Source of the DNA: Nothophaeocryptopus gaeumannii
Lineage: Eukaryota; Ascomycota; Dothideomycetes; Mycosphaerellales; Mycosphaerellaceae
Direction of reading: 5' to 3'
DNA: 64,000 bases
Assembly: GCA_031771865.1 (NCBI GenBank)
Contig: JASISA010000007.1
Span: forward strand, 248,001 to 312,000
Below the pieces are notes generated by a model. The model had not been told where the DNA came from and searched no databases. It worked only from the letters and a program-made list of their open reading frames with translations. The translations under genes were made by a program, and so were the position numbers. Shown in pieces: positions 1 through 12,057 of this stretch (the first letter of the stretch is position 1; each line of letters starts with the position of its first letter).

Positions 1-1416
1 AATGCCATTGCGAGTGCGGTTGAACACTTGCCAGAGGTCGACAAGCGACATGATTCCGCCCTCCTTGCGTAAGACGCCTTTTCGATCATCAGTCAGGAAC
101 TCTGCCAAGTCTCGTGACAGCTGCGTAACATAAAGCTGTTCCGCAGCGGATCCAGAGCCAAGCATGTCTTTGGTCGTGACCAAGCCCAGGGCAGACGCCG
201 AGTCTGAGATGATCCGTTTGGTGTCTTCACTTGTGCTTTCGTTCGCTTGCTTCGCAAATTGTTCTGCCATTTGAATCACTTCTTTTGCAGAAGTCATCAG
301 CGCTTCCAGGTCCTCAAATGCTGTTCCGATGACTGTCTGATTGTTCCGACGCAGCTCTGCGCCGCGCTGTTCCAGACCGGCGATTCCAACAACTCGCGGT
401 GGAGCATTAGGTGGTTGTGGACCTGACCTGGGCAGACTGAACATGCTTCCAGGCTGCGGAGGGGTCATTGGCGATTTTGGTACTGGAGGCGCACTCTGCA
501 AAAGCCATTTGCGCTGGACGAGAGCACCTTGTAATCTCTCAAGAAAAGTGTTCACTCCACCAAGTCGGAACGAAAATTTAATTGTCTCGATCGTGTCATC
601 TCCGACGATAGAAGGCGCAGTCAAAGTAGGTCCTGGAGATTCGGGTCGTCTCATGTCCTCGTCCATCAATTGCGAGCGGCGATCTGAGCCGGCTGTCAGG
701 GAGGCACCGCAGGCCTCACAAGTTGTCATCAGGGGATGATTCTGAAAAGTGCATCTCGGGCACTGACCAGACTTCACATGGTCCTGGCCAGCTCCATCCA
801 GCTCATCTCGCAGTGAGTTATTGGCGTTGGTAATCGCTCCACTTGGTCGGTTCGACAGTGCCGCAATTGCTGATTTGATAATCAGAGACAGCGGAGGTTT
901 GACTCCACAAGCTTGGCAGGGCGGCAGCGGCGTGTACTGATTTGCTGTAGCCGCGTCGAAATTGGGAGGCACCGCATTTGACATTCCACAGATAGGACAG
1001 ATCCATGTTGTATTCAAATCTCTCGGCGGGGCAGGTGGAGGTGATGGCCTCGTAGGTGCTCCCACCAGAGCATCTGCTGGAGAAGCATAGCGAGGCACAG
1101 GACTCTTGACTCCTAGCGTTGCCTTCTTGGACGTCTTTGGGAAGAGCGTGATCTTGGGAGACGACTTCAGAAAACCAGCATAATACTCTGTTCGGTCGAT
1201 CTCCTTCAAGTCGACCGCGAGCGAGTACTTTCGAGGCTGTTCGTTATCCACGTAGCAGACTCGGTGGGATGTCAGGTAAGCATGGCCGTTTTGGTGATTG
1301 GGGATCTTGAATTTCCCCTCGTAGAGACCAACGCCGTCCTGGACGAATAGGAGAGCCTCGTCATCGTATAGAGATGGCCGGAGCGCAGTAGTCAGATCCA
1401 GGTGGCGGAGAAACAT
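1..1416 (-). CDS. VPS36: Vps36, ESCRT-II subunit (3' end beyond window)
   Basis: Subunit of ESCRT-II, which binds ubiquitinated cargo and PI3P on endosomes during multivesicular-body sorting. The frame runs open from the ATG at 1416 to the window edge (472 codons, no intron). The N-terminus (start MFLRHLDLTTALRP) is a GLUE domain of about 105 residues, including the typical HAYLTSHRVCYVDN stretch. Two NZF-type zinc fingers follow: C140/C143/C167/C170 (WICPIC...CQAC) and C219/C222/C233/C236 (CPRC...CEAC). After a proline-rich linker, the frame from about residue 300 matches the first part of the EAP30 winged-helix region. The ATG was chosen because it starts the family-typical N-terminus. The last part of EAP30 lies outside the window. 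THP3 is divergent upstream. Confidence 0.95.
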   Translation of the reverse strand, partial: MFLRHLDLTTALRPSLYDDEALLFVQDGVGLYEGKFKIPNHQNGHAYLTSHRVCYVDNEQPRKYSLAVDLKEIDRTEYYAGFLKSSPKITLFPKTSKKATLGVKSPVPRYASPADALVGAPTRPSPPPAPPRDLNTTWICPICGMSNAVPPNFDAATANQYTPLPPCQACGVKPPLSLIIKSAIAALSNRPSGAITNANNSLRDELDGAGQDHVKSGQCPRCTFQNHPLMTTCEACGASLTAGSDRRSQLMDEDMRRPESPGPTLTAPSIVGDDTIETIKFSFRLGGVNTFLERLQGALVQRKWLLQSAPPVPKSPMTPPQPGSMFSLPRSGPQPPNAPPRVVGIAGLEQRGAELRRNNQTVIGTAFEDLEALMTSAKEVIQMAEQFAKQANESTSEDTKRIISDSASALGLVTTKDMLGSGSAAEQLYVTQLSRDLAEFLTDDRKGVLRKEGGIMSLVDLWQVFNRTRNGI

Positions 1417-1904
1417 TCGCAGACATGAGAGCTTGTCGTGATGGTCATGCCAAAGGTGCCGTCCTTCCGAACGCGTGATGTTGATCAGGGTCAAGCGTTG
1501 TGTAACGTTGGAAGGGACCTGAATGTGAGGCGATCGAGGCTGACTGTGATTATGTAGTGCTCACAGTCGTGTCAGATACAGACATGCACACACACGAAGT
1601 AAGGCATTCAATTGTCGTATCAGTTCCAAGGCAGGCGGCGATGTCAGGCGTCACATGACCGTCGGACACTTCCGCCGCTCTGACGCTTCTTGGCCGCCGC
1701 GCCATTTCTTCGACTTCACACCTCCCTTTCCTCGACCCAACACCACCCACCAACCGCGCGTCATAACACAAAAGGACACTGCAACACAGCCAACGCCTCT
1801 CATCTTCCTTTTCTCATATCGACTCGGCTCGTAGCGTGCCTCCATAGACGCTGTTCGGCCACTCGACACACCCGTCGTCGCGGTCTGCTACCTTGGTGGC
1901 AGTC
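1417..1904. promoter_or_regulatory. Divergent promoter VPS36/THP3
   Basis: This 488 bp gap separates two head-to-head start codons, so it must hold both promoters. It contains a short CA-rich stretch (about 1585-1596) and CT-rich leader sequence before the THP3 ATG. ACGCGT lies at 1471-1476, but this hexamer recurs in the window at about chance frequency. No gene seen. Confidence 0.6.
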
Positions 1905-3523
1905 ATGGCCGCCGAACCTGCTTTTACGCCCGTCGCGGCGCGGCGTACGCTCATGCGAGACTCTACGCCCGCTGCGACAATCAAACCCACCCAGTTCTCG
2001 TCCGCGGTGGTCGAGTACGTGCAGCGTGCCTTCTTTGAGTTTAATAAGCACAAAGACGAGCCCACGTTCACGGGAATCACCGACAAGGACATCCGTGCCA
2101 AACTGTCTGCTGTAGTCAACCAAGCGACATCTGAGGGCGCCATCCAAGACCGCGATTGGTCCACATATCCTCTGCCGCATCAATTCATCCTCGGGGAACG
2201 CCAACAGGCGGCCTTGTTCAACGTGCAAGACGCACTCCTAGCTAACATCAACAATCAAGCCATCAACGGCCACGCCCCGGGTTCTCAGCAGTCAAGTGTC
2301 ATGTCACCTGGACTTTTGAACGACCGGAAACGAAAGTCACCAGACCAGGAGGTCACCGATGCTGATGGACGACCGGTCACGCCGCCTTCGAAGAAGAAGA
2401 ACGTGAAGAGCATAGCCGATCGGATTACCGGCCAGAGCAATAAGAAGGAGAAGAAACGCAAGGATAACGGCAAGTCAAACGGCTGGTTCGACAACAGCGA
2501 AGAGGCTCTCGAGCGCCGCGCCAAGCGATTCGGCCGCATGTCACCGGAGCCATATCCTTTTCACTCTTCTCGTGGTGACACTCCCGTCGTCGAGTCCAAT
2601 GCTGGGCCCATCGTCGGAACTTGCGACGTCCTTGAGAAGAATTATTTCAGATTGACTGCTCCACCCAACCCTAGCACCGTGCGGCCCCTGCCCATTCTGG
2701 AGAAAGCCCTTGCTCATGTCATTGCCAAATGGAAAGATACAAAGGACTACACTTACGTCTGTGATCAACTAAAGTCCATTCGGCAAGATCTGACGGTGCA
2801 ACGTCTAAAGAATACATTTACCATCCGAGTTTACGAAGTGCATGCGAGGATTGCGTTGGAGAAGAAGGATCTGGGTGAGTACAATCAGTGCCAGACGCAG
2901 CTCCGCGCACTGTACAAGTTGAAGTTGGGAGAAGATGGTGGAAGTGGTGGCAATCAGGATGAGTTCACGGCGTATCGTATCCTTTATTTGATTTACACGC
3001 GGAATCGGACCGACATGAACAACATGTTGGCAGATCTAACAACAGCAGACAAGAAGGGACCTTTTGTGCAGCTCGCGCTCAAGGTCCGCTCAGCCCTCGC
3101 CGCAGGCAACTACCATAGATTCTTCAAGCTCTACAACGACGCTCAGGACTGGAACATGACGCCATTCCTGATGGACATGTTCATTGAGCGTGAACGGCTC
3201 AGCGCATTGGCGGTCATGAGCAGAGCGTGAGTGAAACAAATCTTCTGATGTGAAGCTTCTACTGACACCTTCGCAGATACAAACTCGACGTCTCCAGTAC
3301 ATTCATGACCCAAGAGCTCGGCTTCGCCGTCGACCAAGAAGAGTCGGTCTTCGAGACAGACCACATCCGTGCCTGCCTTGAATTCATCTGCGCTCATGGA
3401 GGCGAGCAGCTGCTACAGGAGAAGGATGGCAATTTTCGAATCCTCACTGGCAAAGCTGGCGGTCTGTTCGAAGCGGCGAAACAGTCCGCTTTCGGCAGCG
3501 TGGACATCAAAGGCCAGATCTGA
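1905..3523 (+). CDS. THP3: Thp3-like SAC3/GANP family protein
   Basis: The yeast homologue Thp3 works with Csn12 in transcription elongation and pre-mRNA processing; the animal relative is LENG8. Two exons: 1905-3226 and 3277-3523. The 50 bp intron (GTGAGT...TCGCAG) joins GC|A to give ...SRA-YKLD, restoring the family sequence. The product is 522 aa. Residues 1 to about 250 are low-complexity with a Lys-rich nuclear-type stretch. From about residue 260 (RPLPILEKAL) to the end is the SAC3/GANP helical repeat domain, with family signatures such as YTYVCDQLKSIRQDLTVQ and EYNQCQTQLRALYK. The frame opens earlier at a TTG; the ATG at 1905 has good context (gtcATGg) and is preferred. Confidence 0.93.
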
Positions 3524-6500
3524 TCCATCTCACCATATCCTCCCCCGCGAGTCTCTTCTATCATTCCCTCCTCTTCGTCCTGCGCACTGCCCGCGGCGGA
3601 CTACCTCACTAACCTCAATCGACCGGAACGACGGAGCGAAGACGATGATGGCGGTCTGTGTGCAAAGCTGTCACCTTCTCGTCAGGGGTGTCAGTCCGCT
3701 TAACATAGATGTCACGAGTTCAATGTCATGCTCGAAGCGGATTATGTCAGAAACGACCTGCAACAGTCGTCGGCTCATGAGAGGTCAGCATCGCATTTGA
3801 TGGCCTAGAGCAAAGCAATGGAAGGAGGGCGATCTAGCATTTCGGGCGTCGAGGGAAAGTCTCGCGAAGATACCCTTATCGCATGTGTTCTGAGAAAGAA
3901 GGCGTTCTGGTCATGTTGTTTCTATGGCTCTGGGTTGTGGATAGCAAGGTGCATAGTCCTGGCGTCTCAGTTAGCGAGGTCTCTGCCAAAATTCAAGAAC
4001 ACTTGTTCCCTGTCATCGATACTCTATTGCTTATCCAACTGTCCGACTAGAACCACGTTGCTTTTGTGCTGTGACATATCTGCTGACTCGCAATTCGCGG
4101 AACAAGACAGTAGTGGAAGTATGAAATATGCCATTGTCCGAGTCCAAGCTGTTTTTGTCGGCAGCTAGATGTCAGTGTTGGAGTCATGTAATAAGTTCTA
4201 AATTACATGTAACCAGATTCGTTACTGTTGGTTGGAGAGATGTTGTGCTGTCATGCTCACAGCGAGGTTCGACGAGATCTGTGAATGCCCCTTCATGTGC
4301 GGGTCTTCGATCTTGAGACCCGATGTCGTTGAGGTCATCTGTGTCACCAAAAGACGAGAACTCCCAGAAGGCTCGAAGTACCGACGGGACCAGAAAAAGA
4401 AAAGCTCTGTGTTGGGCTGAACGGATCATGTGCCTGCATGCAGTAGGATCTGCTGGCTGTAGGGATGTTCAGTGGATGGTAACGGCATTTGTTACTATCG
4501 TTACTATGTTGTTAGTGACGGCGACCTCGACCTGCCCTTTTGTTACTAACAGTCGTGCAAGGGCCACAGGCAGGGGAAAGACCCACCTTAGGAGCCTACC
4601 TTACCCTCTAAGAGAGTAATGCTGTTACGAGGCAGCCTTTGCCCCTGCAGCTGTGCCTCAGGCACTAGGCTTGGGCTTGGCAACCAACTACTCCTTTGAA
4701 TTTCCACATATACGAAATAGGTATGCGATATTATATATAATATTGCTAATCTATTGCTGCCAATCGTTTTCTTTTCAGTTACCTGCATGGTGACGCCGCT
4801 ACTGCGTGACAGATATAGGTGTCGCTCGTCTGCTGCTAGGGTGTGACCCCCATCACTTTGTTACTATTAATTTAGTAACAGGGACCTTGGGGGATGCTAA
4901 CGTTACTACCAACACCCCCAGCTAGCTGGCTGGCCGTCTGTCTGTCGTTCACGCAATCTGCAACAATCTGCAAGCCAACTACCAACATTGATGAAGTCTA
5001 TCTGTTCGAGCAAACATCATCAATGTTGATAGAGTGATTTGTGACGTGGGAGACTCCATACCAGCAGGTTCGATTGACGAATGTGGAATCTCATGACAGG
5101 CAAGAATTGGGGTGTGAGAGGTCCAGATCTTTGAGGTCCATCTTTTTGGGATTGATGAGGAGATCCTGTCATTTGGGAGCTGTGAATCTGATACACAAGC
5201 ACCCGGGCGATGCAGGTTCCGGCAAGTCAGGAACGCGGTGCCGGTGACTGGGTAGTCCTGGGACTGAGGAAGGTCGTTAAGGTTCGGAGATTTGTAAGTT
5301 CCTTGTTTTGAGGAACAATGTAGGCAGCATCGGCATCGTCAACAGCTTATCGTCGTCGAAGATGTGGTCTGGTAAGAAAAGTCGCGACCTCGTGGCCTCA
5401 CGGCCAACGCACGAACAGGTCACACAGTATCTGTTCGGTGAGAGAGGGCCACATGCAAGCGCGGGCGTTTATAAGAAGGTGTCTGGTTGTTTGCCGATGT
5501 TGTTGGTGCAGCGGAAGCGCTGCCAGGAACCATGCTGGCGGACTTTTGACTTCTTCTTCTCGAATGGCGTTTGTGGACTACTTGTCATGCGCAGGAGGAC
5601 TCGCGTTTTAGGCCAATGAGAATGTATGCGGGAAGCAAAATGGTGCGTCTGATGTGCATGTCGGCGTCATGCTTGTGTGGTGCTTGTCGGGTTGAAGCCG
5701 ATGCCCCGCCCGTCCACTGTCTTGCCTGTCCAGCTGGACTCGACATGCAGTGTGAGGGGACTTGGATTGGTGGCCGCTGTCTGGTGACGGTGGAGGAGAC
5801 CGACGAGGCTTCGGGAAAGGCAGAGCTGCTGTGGATGGAGCGCATGATTAGCTGCGGCACTGTGCTTGGAACTATGGAAGTCATCTTTCGTGTAGAATCG
5901 ATATTTTTTCCCTTCTCTCCTCTCACATACAGTATACACTTTGTTTGCAGTTCCTGTTTGACTTTGCTTCTTGCAGCGAAGATCGACAGCATCGCATGCA
6001 GCCAATCCGGCCCTTCACGTTCGCTTCGCTTCTCCAAGAGTTCGTGCCTGACGAGCCTATTGCAGCTCCTACCTCCCCGGTCTCATCATAGCCTGGTCGG
6101 CTATTTCCCTGCTCACCTTCTGTCCCTCGTTGGTGGATAGTTACGGGGGCGGTCGTATTGTTGGGCTCGGTAGAACAAAGGCAGACGATCATCAGCGGCG
6201 TGGAAACAAGGATCGCAACATCTCCATTTGCTTTGTCCTCTCACGAGTCCGGCGGCAACAACGCTTCACCATCGGACCTCCTCTCCAGCACCGTAAGATC
6301 AGCTTGCAAGCAACAAGAAGGAAATACTACCAGCATCCGGGGACAAGCCTTTGCGCCCTGTCCATTTAAGGTTCAAGAGGGGCACTCTCACATCTCGCAC
6401 GGAAATCATCATTCACTGTACACCACCCACCCCCGTCTTTGGAAGTGAACGCGAACGCGCCGCCACCATAGGACGACGACAACGCCGCCATTACGTTGAC

Positions 6501-6775
6501 AACACACGATTCCGCCGCGTGCAACACGACCCGCGGTGCGCCTGCCGTGTTCTTCGATCTCCGCCCATACCTTTGACCGTGCGATTGCTGTTTCTAGAGA
6601 AAGGCAGGAGGCGCAGCCATCTTGCATCTGCACGACCGACCATTGGCGGACAGCATACCATTCCGATCGCGCATACCACAACAGACACCTACTCGAGTCT
6701 TTCGCGGACGACATTGCAGCAGGCAGACGCAATCTTTGGAAACAGCCGCGCAGTCGGCGATCAACAACAGTCACG
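3524..6775. other. Long intergenic region, no gene recognised
   Basis: 3.25 kb between THP3 and BEM1. The frames on both strands are short, low in conserved motifs and often lack an ATG; I could not build a multi-exon gene. It holds the GTTACTA motif cluster (4491-4908), an AT-rich patch (about 4720-4755) and, from about 6000, CT-rich sequence probably belonging to the BEM1 promoter and leader. No tRNA-like B box or transposase was seen. Confidence 0.5.
4491..4908. repeat. Cluster of GTTACTA heptamers
   Basis: GTTACTA occurs on the + strand starting at 4491, 4500, 4542, 4860 and 4902. The inverse TAGTAAC lies at about 4873-4879, so the 4860 and 4873 copies form a small inverted pair around TTAATT. 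Copies are dispersed rather than in strict tandem. Function unknown; it may be a decayed repeat or a binding-site cluster. Confidence 0.5.
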
Positions 6776-8765
6776 ATGAAGGTGGGGCTCAGCGCATGGC
6801 AACCAGCGATAACATGTATATATCACGCGCGTGCATGTGCTGACGAAGTGGGCAGTTCCGCCGATCCGTGAAAAGCGACAAGCACGATTCTGCGACCAAA
6901 GGCGTGCAAATCTCCATTCCGCAAAAGGACGCAATTGCCATTGAGCCGCCCAAGAAGGTAAGAATCGGCGTACCGCTTGGCTCCATCCCAAGACGGTTCA
7001 AGGGCAAAAGCGAAGACCACATGTGAACTTTGAGGCTAACGGGCTACAACGCCAGGTGATCAAAGCGCTCTATGACTACAACGCGCCCCAAGACCCGCCC
7101 GGCGTCTATCTCGCCTTTTCCGCTGGCGACTTCCTCCACGTAGTAAGCCGCGAGAACGACACCGAATGGTTCGAGGCCTGCAACCCACTGCGAAACGAAC
7201 GAGGGTTAGTGCCGGTATCCTACTTCCAGAACGTCGGTAAAACTGTGCGCGACAGCGGCGACTCTTCCAAGTCCATCACGAGCACAACGCACGACAGCGG
7301 ATACGCAGAAGGAGCGCCCACCGTCACATCCGCTCCTAGAATGAGCGGTACGCCCACTATGCCAAGCATGCCTATGCACAGGCCGACCAAATCGTTTGGC
7401 AAGAGTCAAGGCGGGATCTATGGCATTGTTTCGTACGACTTCCACGCAGAACGACCTGACGAGCTGGACGCGAAGGAGGGCGAGGCAATTATCGTCATCG
7501 CGCAGTCGAATCCGGAATGGTTCGTCGCGAAACCCATAACTCGACTTGGAGGGCCTGGATTAATTCCCGTATCGTTCATTGAGATCAGAGATATGGTCAC
7601 CGGGCAGGCCGCCGCAGATCCAGTCGAAGCCGTAGCAAAAGCAGGAATACCCAGGGTCGAAGAATGGAAGAAGATGGCTGCCGAATACAAGAACACAAGC
7701 ATACCGCTGGGATCGGTCTCGCAAGCTGGCGTGGACGGCATTCAGCAAGGCATGGGTCGTATGAGCATGTCTAATGGCCAAACAAACGGACACTCGAGGC
7801 AACCGAGCTTCCAAACGCAGCAACAGCAAAACCTTTTTGGGCCAGTGCGAGCGTCTGTTCCACGGTACACGTTTGCGGATGACAAGTTCCACTTCATTGT
7901 GGAATGCAGGCTTTCCAACAATACGCATTGGGATCTTTCCCGTATTTACGAGGACTTTTACGAGTTGCAGATTAACATGATTAATGCCTTCCCGCAAGAA
8001 GCAGGCCAAGTACCTGGAAGTTCGAGGATATTGCCATATATGCCCGGGCCAGTCAAGTTTGTTACCGACAACATCACCGAGGGAAGGAGATCAAATCTGG
8101 ACGAATATCTACGTGATCTCCTCAGGTTACCGCAGCATATCACATACTCCTCCCTTGTGCGCAACTTCTTCTCACCTCGCGAAGGCGATTACGAAGTGGA
8201 CCAAATTGCTGTGGATCTCAATGAGCACGCACGACCCGCGGACCCGAGGGATAGATATTCTCAGGCTTCGCAAGGGTCACATCAATATCAGCAAGCCCAA
8301 CAGGCGCGGCAGCCCGGGGCACACCAATACAGCCAATCTCAGAGCTCCAACGGGTTTGGACATCAAAGAGGGCAGTCGTCTCAAGTGAACTTCCCTACGC
8401 AGTCGTCCTCCAACAATCCAGGTGGGCTGCCTGTACAACCATCGCGAACGACTACGAACACTACAATGACATCGACCTCGTCTACTGGAGCCCTCAAAGT
8501 CAAGGCTTGGTTCGACCGAGATACCTGTGTCGTCATTCGCATGCCTCCGCGAGGTCAATTTTCCTACGATGACCTCTACAAGAAGATTGTCGAAAGACGA
8601 AGATTAGAATACAAGGGCTCAGATCAAGATGACGAAGACCTCGATATAGAGTATCGAGACGAGAAAGACGGCGAATACTACCGCCTCGAAGGCGAAGAAG
8701 ATCTCGATATCGCCGTCGAGCGCAACGAGAAACTGACACTGGCGGTCAGAGCGGCTAGCTCATAG
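6776..8765 (+). CDS. BEM1: Bem1/Scd2 polarity scaffold (SH3-SH3-PX-PB1)
   Basis: Scaffold that brings the Cdc42 exchange factor Cdc24 and PAK kinase to sites of polarised growth and NADPH-oxidase assembly. Three exons: 6776-6781 (only ATG AAG), 6856-6957 and 7056-8765, giving 605 aa. Splicing yields MKFRRSVKSDKHD..., the usual Bem1 N-terminus. Intron 1 has donor GTGGGG, a CTGAC branch-like site near 6840 and acceptor GGGCAG; intron 2 is GTAAGA...GCCAG. Domains: SH3-1 about 37-97 (ALYDY), SH3-2 about 155-215 (ends LIPVSFIE), PX about 301-415, and PB1 about 515-604 with the acidic OPCA-like DEDLDIEYRDEKDGEYYRL. The open frame alone starts at a GTG inside intron 2, so simple ORF calling misses the true N-terminus. 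Confidence 0.95.
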
Positions 8766-9908
8766 AAAGGGGAGCCGTTCATACCCAAGGACCAATGATG
8801 ACGACGAAGAGCACGTGCGACGACTGGGACTGATTGATTTGGGTGTGGCAACTTGGATTTCCAAGTTGGATTGTTTTTGGAGTGGCGTTTGGTTTAAGAG
8901 CAGGGTATACCCTTCTTGCTCTGATATGGGTTTGCAAGCGAGGGTGATGCGTCATCCATGCTTTCGACGGTTCAACGTGGTTTCTCAGACGGTGAGACAC
9001 AGATGCGTGCGGACGAAGACCGCGTCTCGACATGACCAGCGAATGCGCGCCCGGATTCGGCATCTCTCTGCATCACCGGATCGATCCATTTGGTTTTGCT
9101 GCGCTCTTGCTTGTCGCTGGATATCACCTTTGTGTCGACTTTGAAGTCAGATAATTGTATGGCGCTGGTGCGGTGTAGTCAAAAGAAAAAGGAATGCGAC
9201 GAGTTACGTTCTTATTCCAGCTGGTCGGTGGATGGAGTAGGCTGGCTGCATATTGTTTAGCTTGTTAATCAAGAGAGAGGAAAGAAGAGGGCAATTGGAG
9301 GAGAAATGAAAGCATTCAAAACACAAGACAAGCACCTGGTCCCTTTCACTTACACTGCATTGTGTCTGATGCCCATCCCCTCCACACTACACTTCCCTTG
9401 AACCTTCCCTCAAATTGTCTGAGCTTGGTAGTTGAATCGATCAACTCCACACCAATGCCAAGATGGAGGCAGCGCTAACGGATGATCGTATCTAGGGCAC
9501 CGCCGTCCAGCTTTATCGCGAGCACGATCAGCCTCACGGACGCCGTCCGGGTGAATGCTTATCTGAGCATTCAATCTCTGAACGTGCTCGCGTGCCTTTC
9601 CACGCAGGATATGTACGAATTGGGATATTGGGTCCCTAAATTTGCACGACGGAACGACGATGTTTGCCCGAATCGGAGGCTGCCACGACAGCTTTGCTCG
9701 TATGGTTTGCGCTGCTTCGCCGACGGGCAATGCGAGAATGGAAGAATGTCATGAGGGAGGAGGTTGTACGACTACTGAGTATCTTGAAAAGGCTGACTGT
9801 CGTCTTGGTTGTTCTTGAATTGTAGAATTGTTTTCGATATCTGAACAGCACTAACCATCTATAACACATCCCCATTACAACTAGTCAACGGAGACTACCA
9901 CCGTCAAT
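8766..9908. other. Intergenic, BEM1 3' side and next promoter
   Basis: 1.14 kb between two + strand genes. Short frames on both strands show no recognisable domain. Presumably BEM1 3' UTR followed by the promoter of the dioxygenase gene. Confidence 0.5.
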
Positions 9909-11507
9909 ATGAACATCGACAATGCTATGAAAGAGGTCGATGTCTTCGATCCGAAGGTATGGTACATTGTCAACCTGACATCCCAACACATCACACTAAT
10001 GTCCTCTTCAGATCCACCTCGCTCACGCCCCCAAAATCGAGACCTTCACCCTCGCGGACTTGGGTCTCGCAGAGCGTAGCGATGTTAGTAGCATCGACAA
10101 CGACGATGGATGTCCTAACGATGGCAGACGTTCCACCAGCAGCGAAGATGATGTTGAAAGTGGCGAGACGATTGCTGGAAGTGCCCCCTTCCCTTTCCTG
10201 ACGAGGGAGGGCGTTTTGGCGTAAGTCAAGTCCAAGCCCAACCCGACTACACATTCATTGTCCTCTCACTAACACTCACAGCTACCGCCGCGCAATTCTT
10301 AATGCCTCGGTTCTGAATGCATGCGGCCGTCCCATGGGCTCCGGAACCCTCATCCTCCGCAACGTCGCCTCCAAATCCTCCTTCGTGAGGGATATGTGGA
10401 CACACCCGGAAACTATGTCCATCGTTCGCAAAGCTTTGGGTGGTGTGGATGTGGAGATTATCATGCCCATGGAAATTGGCCATACGAATATCCAAGTCTC
10501 TGGAGATGGGGAGTTGGAATTCGATCCGAGTGGCGAACCATCTGCTGAGAAGGTCGAATTGAGCGAGGAGGAGGAGAAGGGGTATGATCCGTTGGTGGGA
10601 GGGGAGAGTGTGATTCCTTGGCAGTGAGTTCATACAGTCCCAAAAGCAGTGGACGAAGAGGAGATTAATGATGAGGGTGTGCTGATTTGGAGTAAGCTAC
10701 GACTCCTACCCCTACGTCTGCATCCTCATGCTTTCCGATACATCGACCATGCATGGCGGACATACCTACATCCGTACCGGTTCAGGCGAAGCCCGGAAAG
10801 TCGAAGGTCCTTCCCTCGGGACAGCCGTGGTTCTGAAAGGCGGATCTGTGGAGCATCTAGCTTCTCGGGCATTTGGCTCTTCCGAGCGTATCACCACCAT
10901 ATCATCATATCGTGTGGGAAGGCAGGGTGTGTGGGATAATAGTTTCATCGCTAATGTGCGGCCTTATTTTGAGTTGAGTCCGTTGTATGGGCAATGGAGT
11001 TTGTATCGGTTGAGGAAGATGAGGGAAGAGATGGAGGGGCTGGAGAAGAAGATTGAAAAGGAGTATGAGACGCATGGAGGATTTCCGATTGAGGAAGCGC
11101 AAGCTCTCTGTGAAAAACTGACCTCGTATGCGACTCGAACGGCGAGGCAAATGATCGACCCAAAACTGCGAGACGAAGTCGTTACAAAATTCGGCGCGAA
11201 GAGAGTTCCGGGGGCCAGCGACATCTGGAAAGGGATGAGATGGCGCCAAGAGGTGAGAGAGAAGGTCATGGAGGCCACGAAGAAGACCGCGAAAGAAATG
11301 CCCGAGTTGAAGCGGTATCTGCTCGACTGGCAAACCACAAAAGCAAAGCTGTCCCTCGGAATCCCACAGACCTGCCTCAATGGGGCGTTCAAATGGGATG
11401 CAGAGGTAGAGGAGTATCTATTCCCTGATGAGCTGGGGAGACAGGGGTTGAATGAGGTCCTAATCTACTGGCTAGAAAGGGTCCAGCTGCTGGGTCCGGC
11501 CAGATGA
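9909..11507 (+). CDS. Putative Fe(II)/2-oxoglutarate dioxygenase
   Basis: Fungal protein with the metal-binding pattern of Fe(II)/2OG oxygenases; substrate unknown. Four exons: 9909-9956, 10012-10220, 10282-10623 and 10697-11507 (469 aa). Introns are GTATGG...TTCAG, GTAAGT...TCACAG and GTGAGT...GTAAG. The third intron falls inside the first iron ligand codon (CA|C), rebuilding VIPWHYDSYPYVC with H200 and D202. The distal ligand is probably H253 (GGSVEHLASRAFG), with R264 (SSERITTISSYR) eleven residues later as the likely 2OG-binding arginine. The C-terminal 200 residues are helical, charged and of unknown role. Each exon alone is out of frame with the next, so unspliced reading gives only fragments. 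The fold is inferred from motif spacing. Confidence 0.82.
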
Positions 11508-12057
11508 TCAATCTCAGTATAGCGCCTTGCCAACAACTTCAACAGTCCCCGGCAACAACCTCATCTCCAACAGGTGATCGGTCAAGGAGTCCAGATTGAG
11601 ATGTTTTGGGGACGAAGTTGAGACATACAAATCATAACAGACATTATGGACGACAGAATGACACAGCGTGCATATATGGAGATTTGTGTACCAGCACAAA
11701 GAACCACGTCAATCCAAAAATAATAATTTGTGCCAATTCCGAAACAAAAGAAAGAAGTCGCGGTGGACACAGATTGATCTAGAGCGTCCGCGATTCTATT
11801 CACACATGGCCTCACGGGCTCAGACCTATAGGTCGAAGGATCTTGAAGTTTTCCTTGGTTCAGCTACTTCCCTGAGAGCAACGAAATATGAAATTGTATA
11901 TGACTATAAGTCAGCATGGAGCGTGATATGCACGCAGATAAGAAGGCGAGAGGCAAGCATTTCGGCTTTTTCCCGAACAAGCTACTAACCACCCAGGCAG
12001 ATCTTCACATGATCGCCAAGCCCAACCAGCCAGCCAGCCCGCCCGCTTCTCACGCCT
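11508..12057. other. Convergent 3' intergenic region
   Basis: 550 bp between the stop codons of the + strand dioxygenase gene and the - strand purine permease gene. Presumably the two 3' UTRs; a CCAGCCAGCCAG-type run lies just downstream of the permease stop (about 12025-12042). No gene seen. Confidence 0.5.

Noticed and set aside
341..739. Plus-strand frame of 132 codons
   Set aside because: Lies antisense within the VPS36 coding region, which has clear GLUE and zinc-finger motifs on the other strand.
1471..1476. ACGCGT near VPS36 as a cell-cycle box
   Set aside because: The hexamer occurs about a dozen times in the window, close to chance, and VPS36 is not a cell-cycle gene.
5041..5110. 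GGTTCGATT sequence resembling a tRNA B box
   Set aside because: No matching A box or foldable acceptor and anticodon stems around it.
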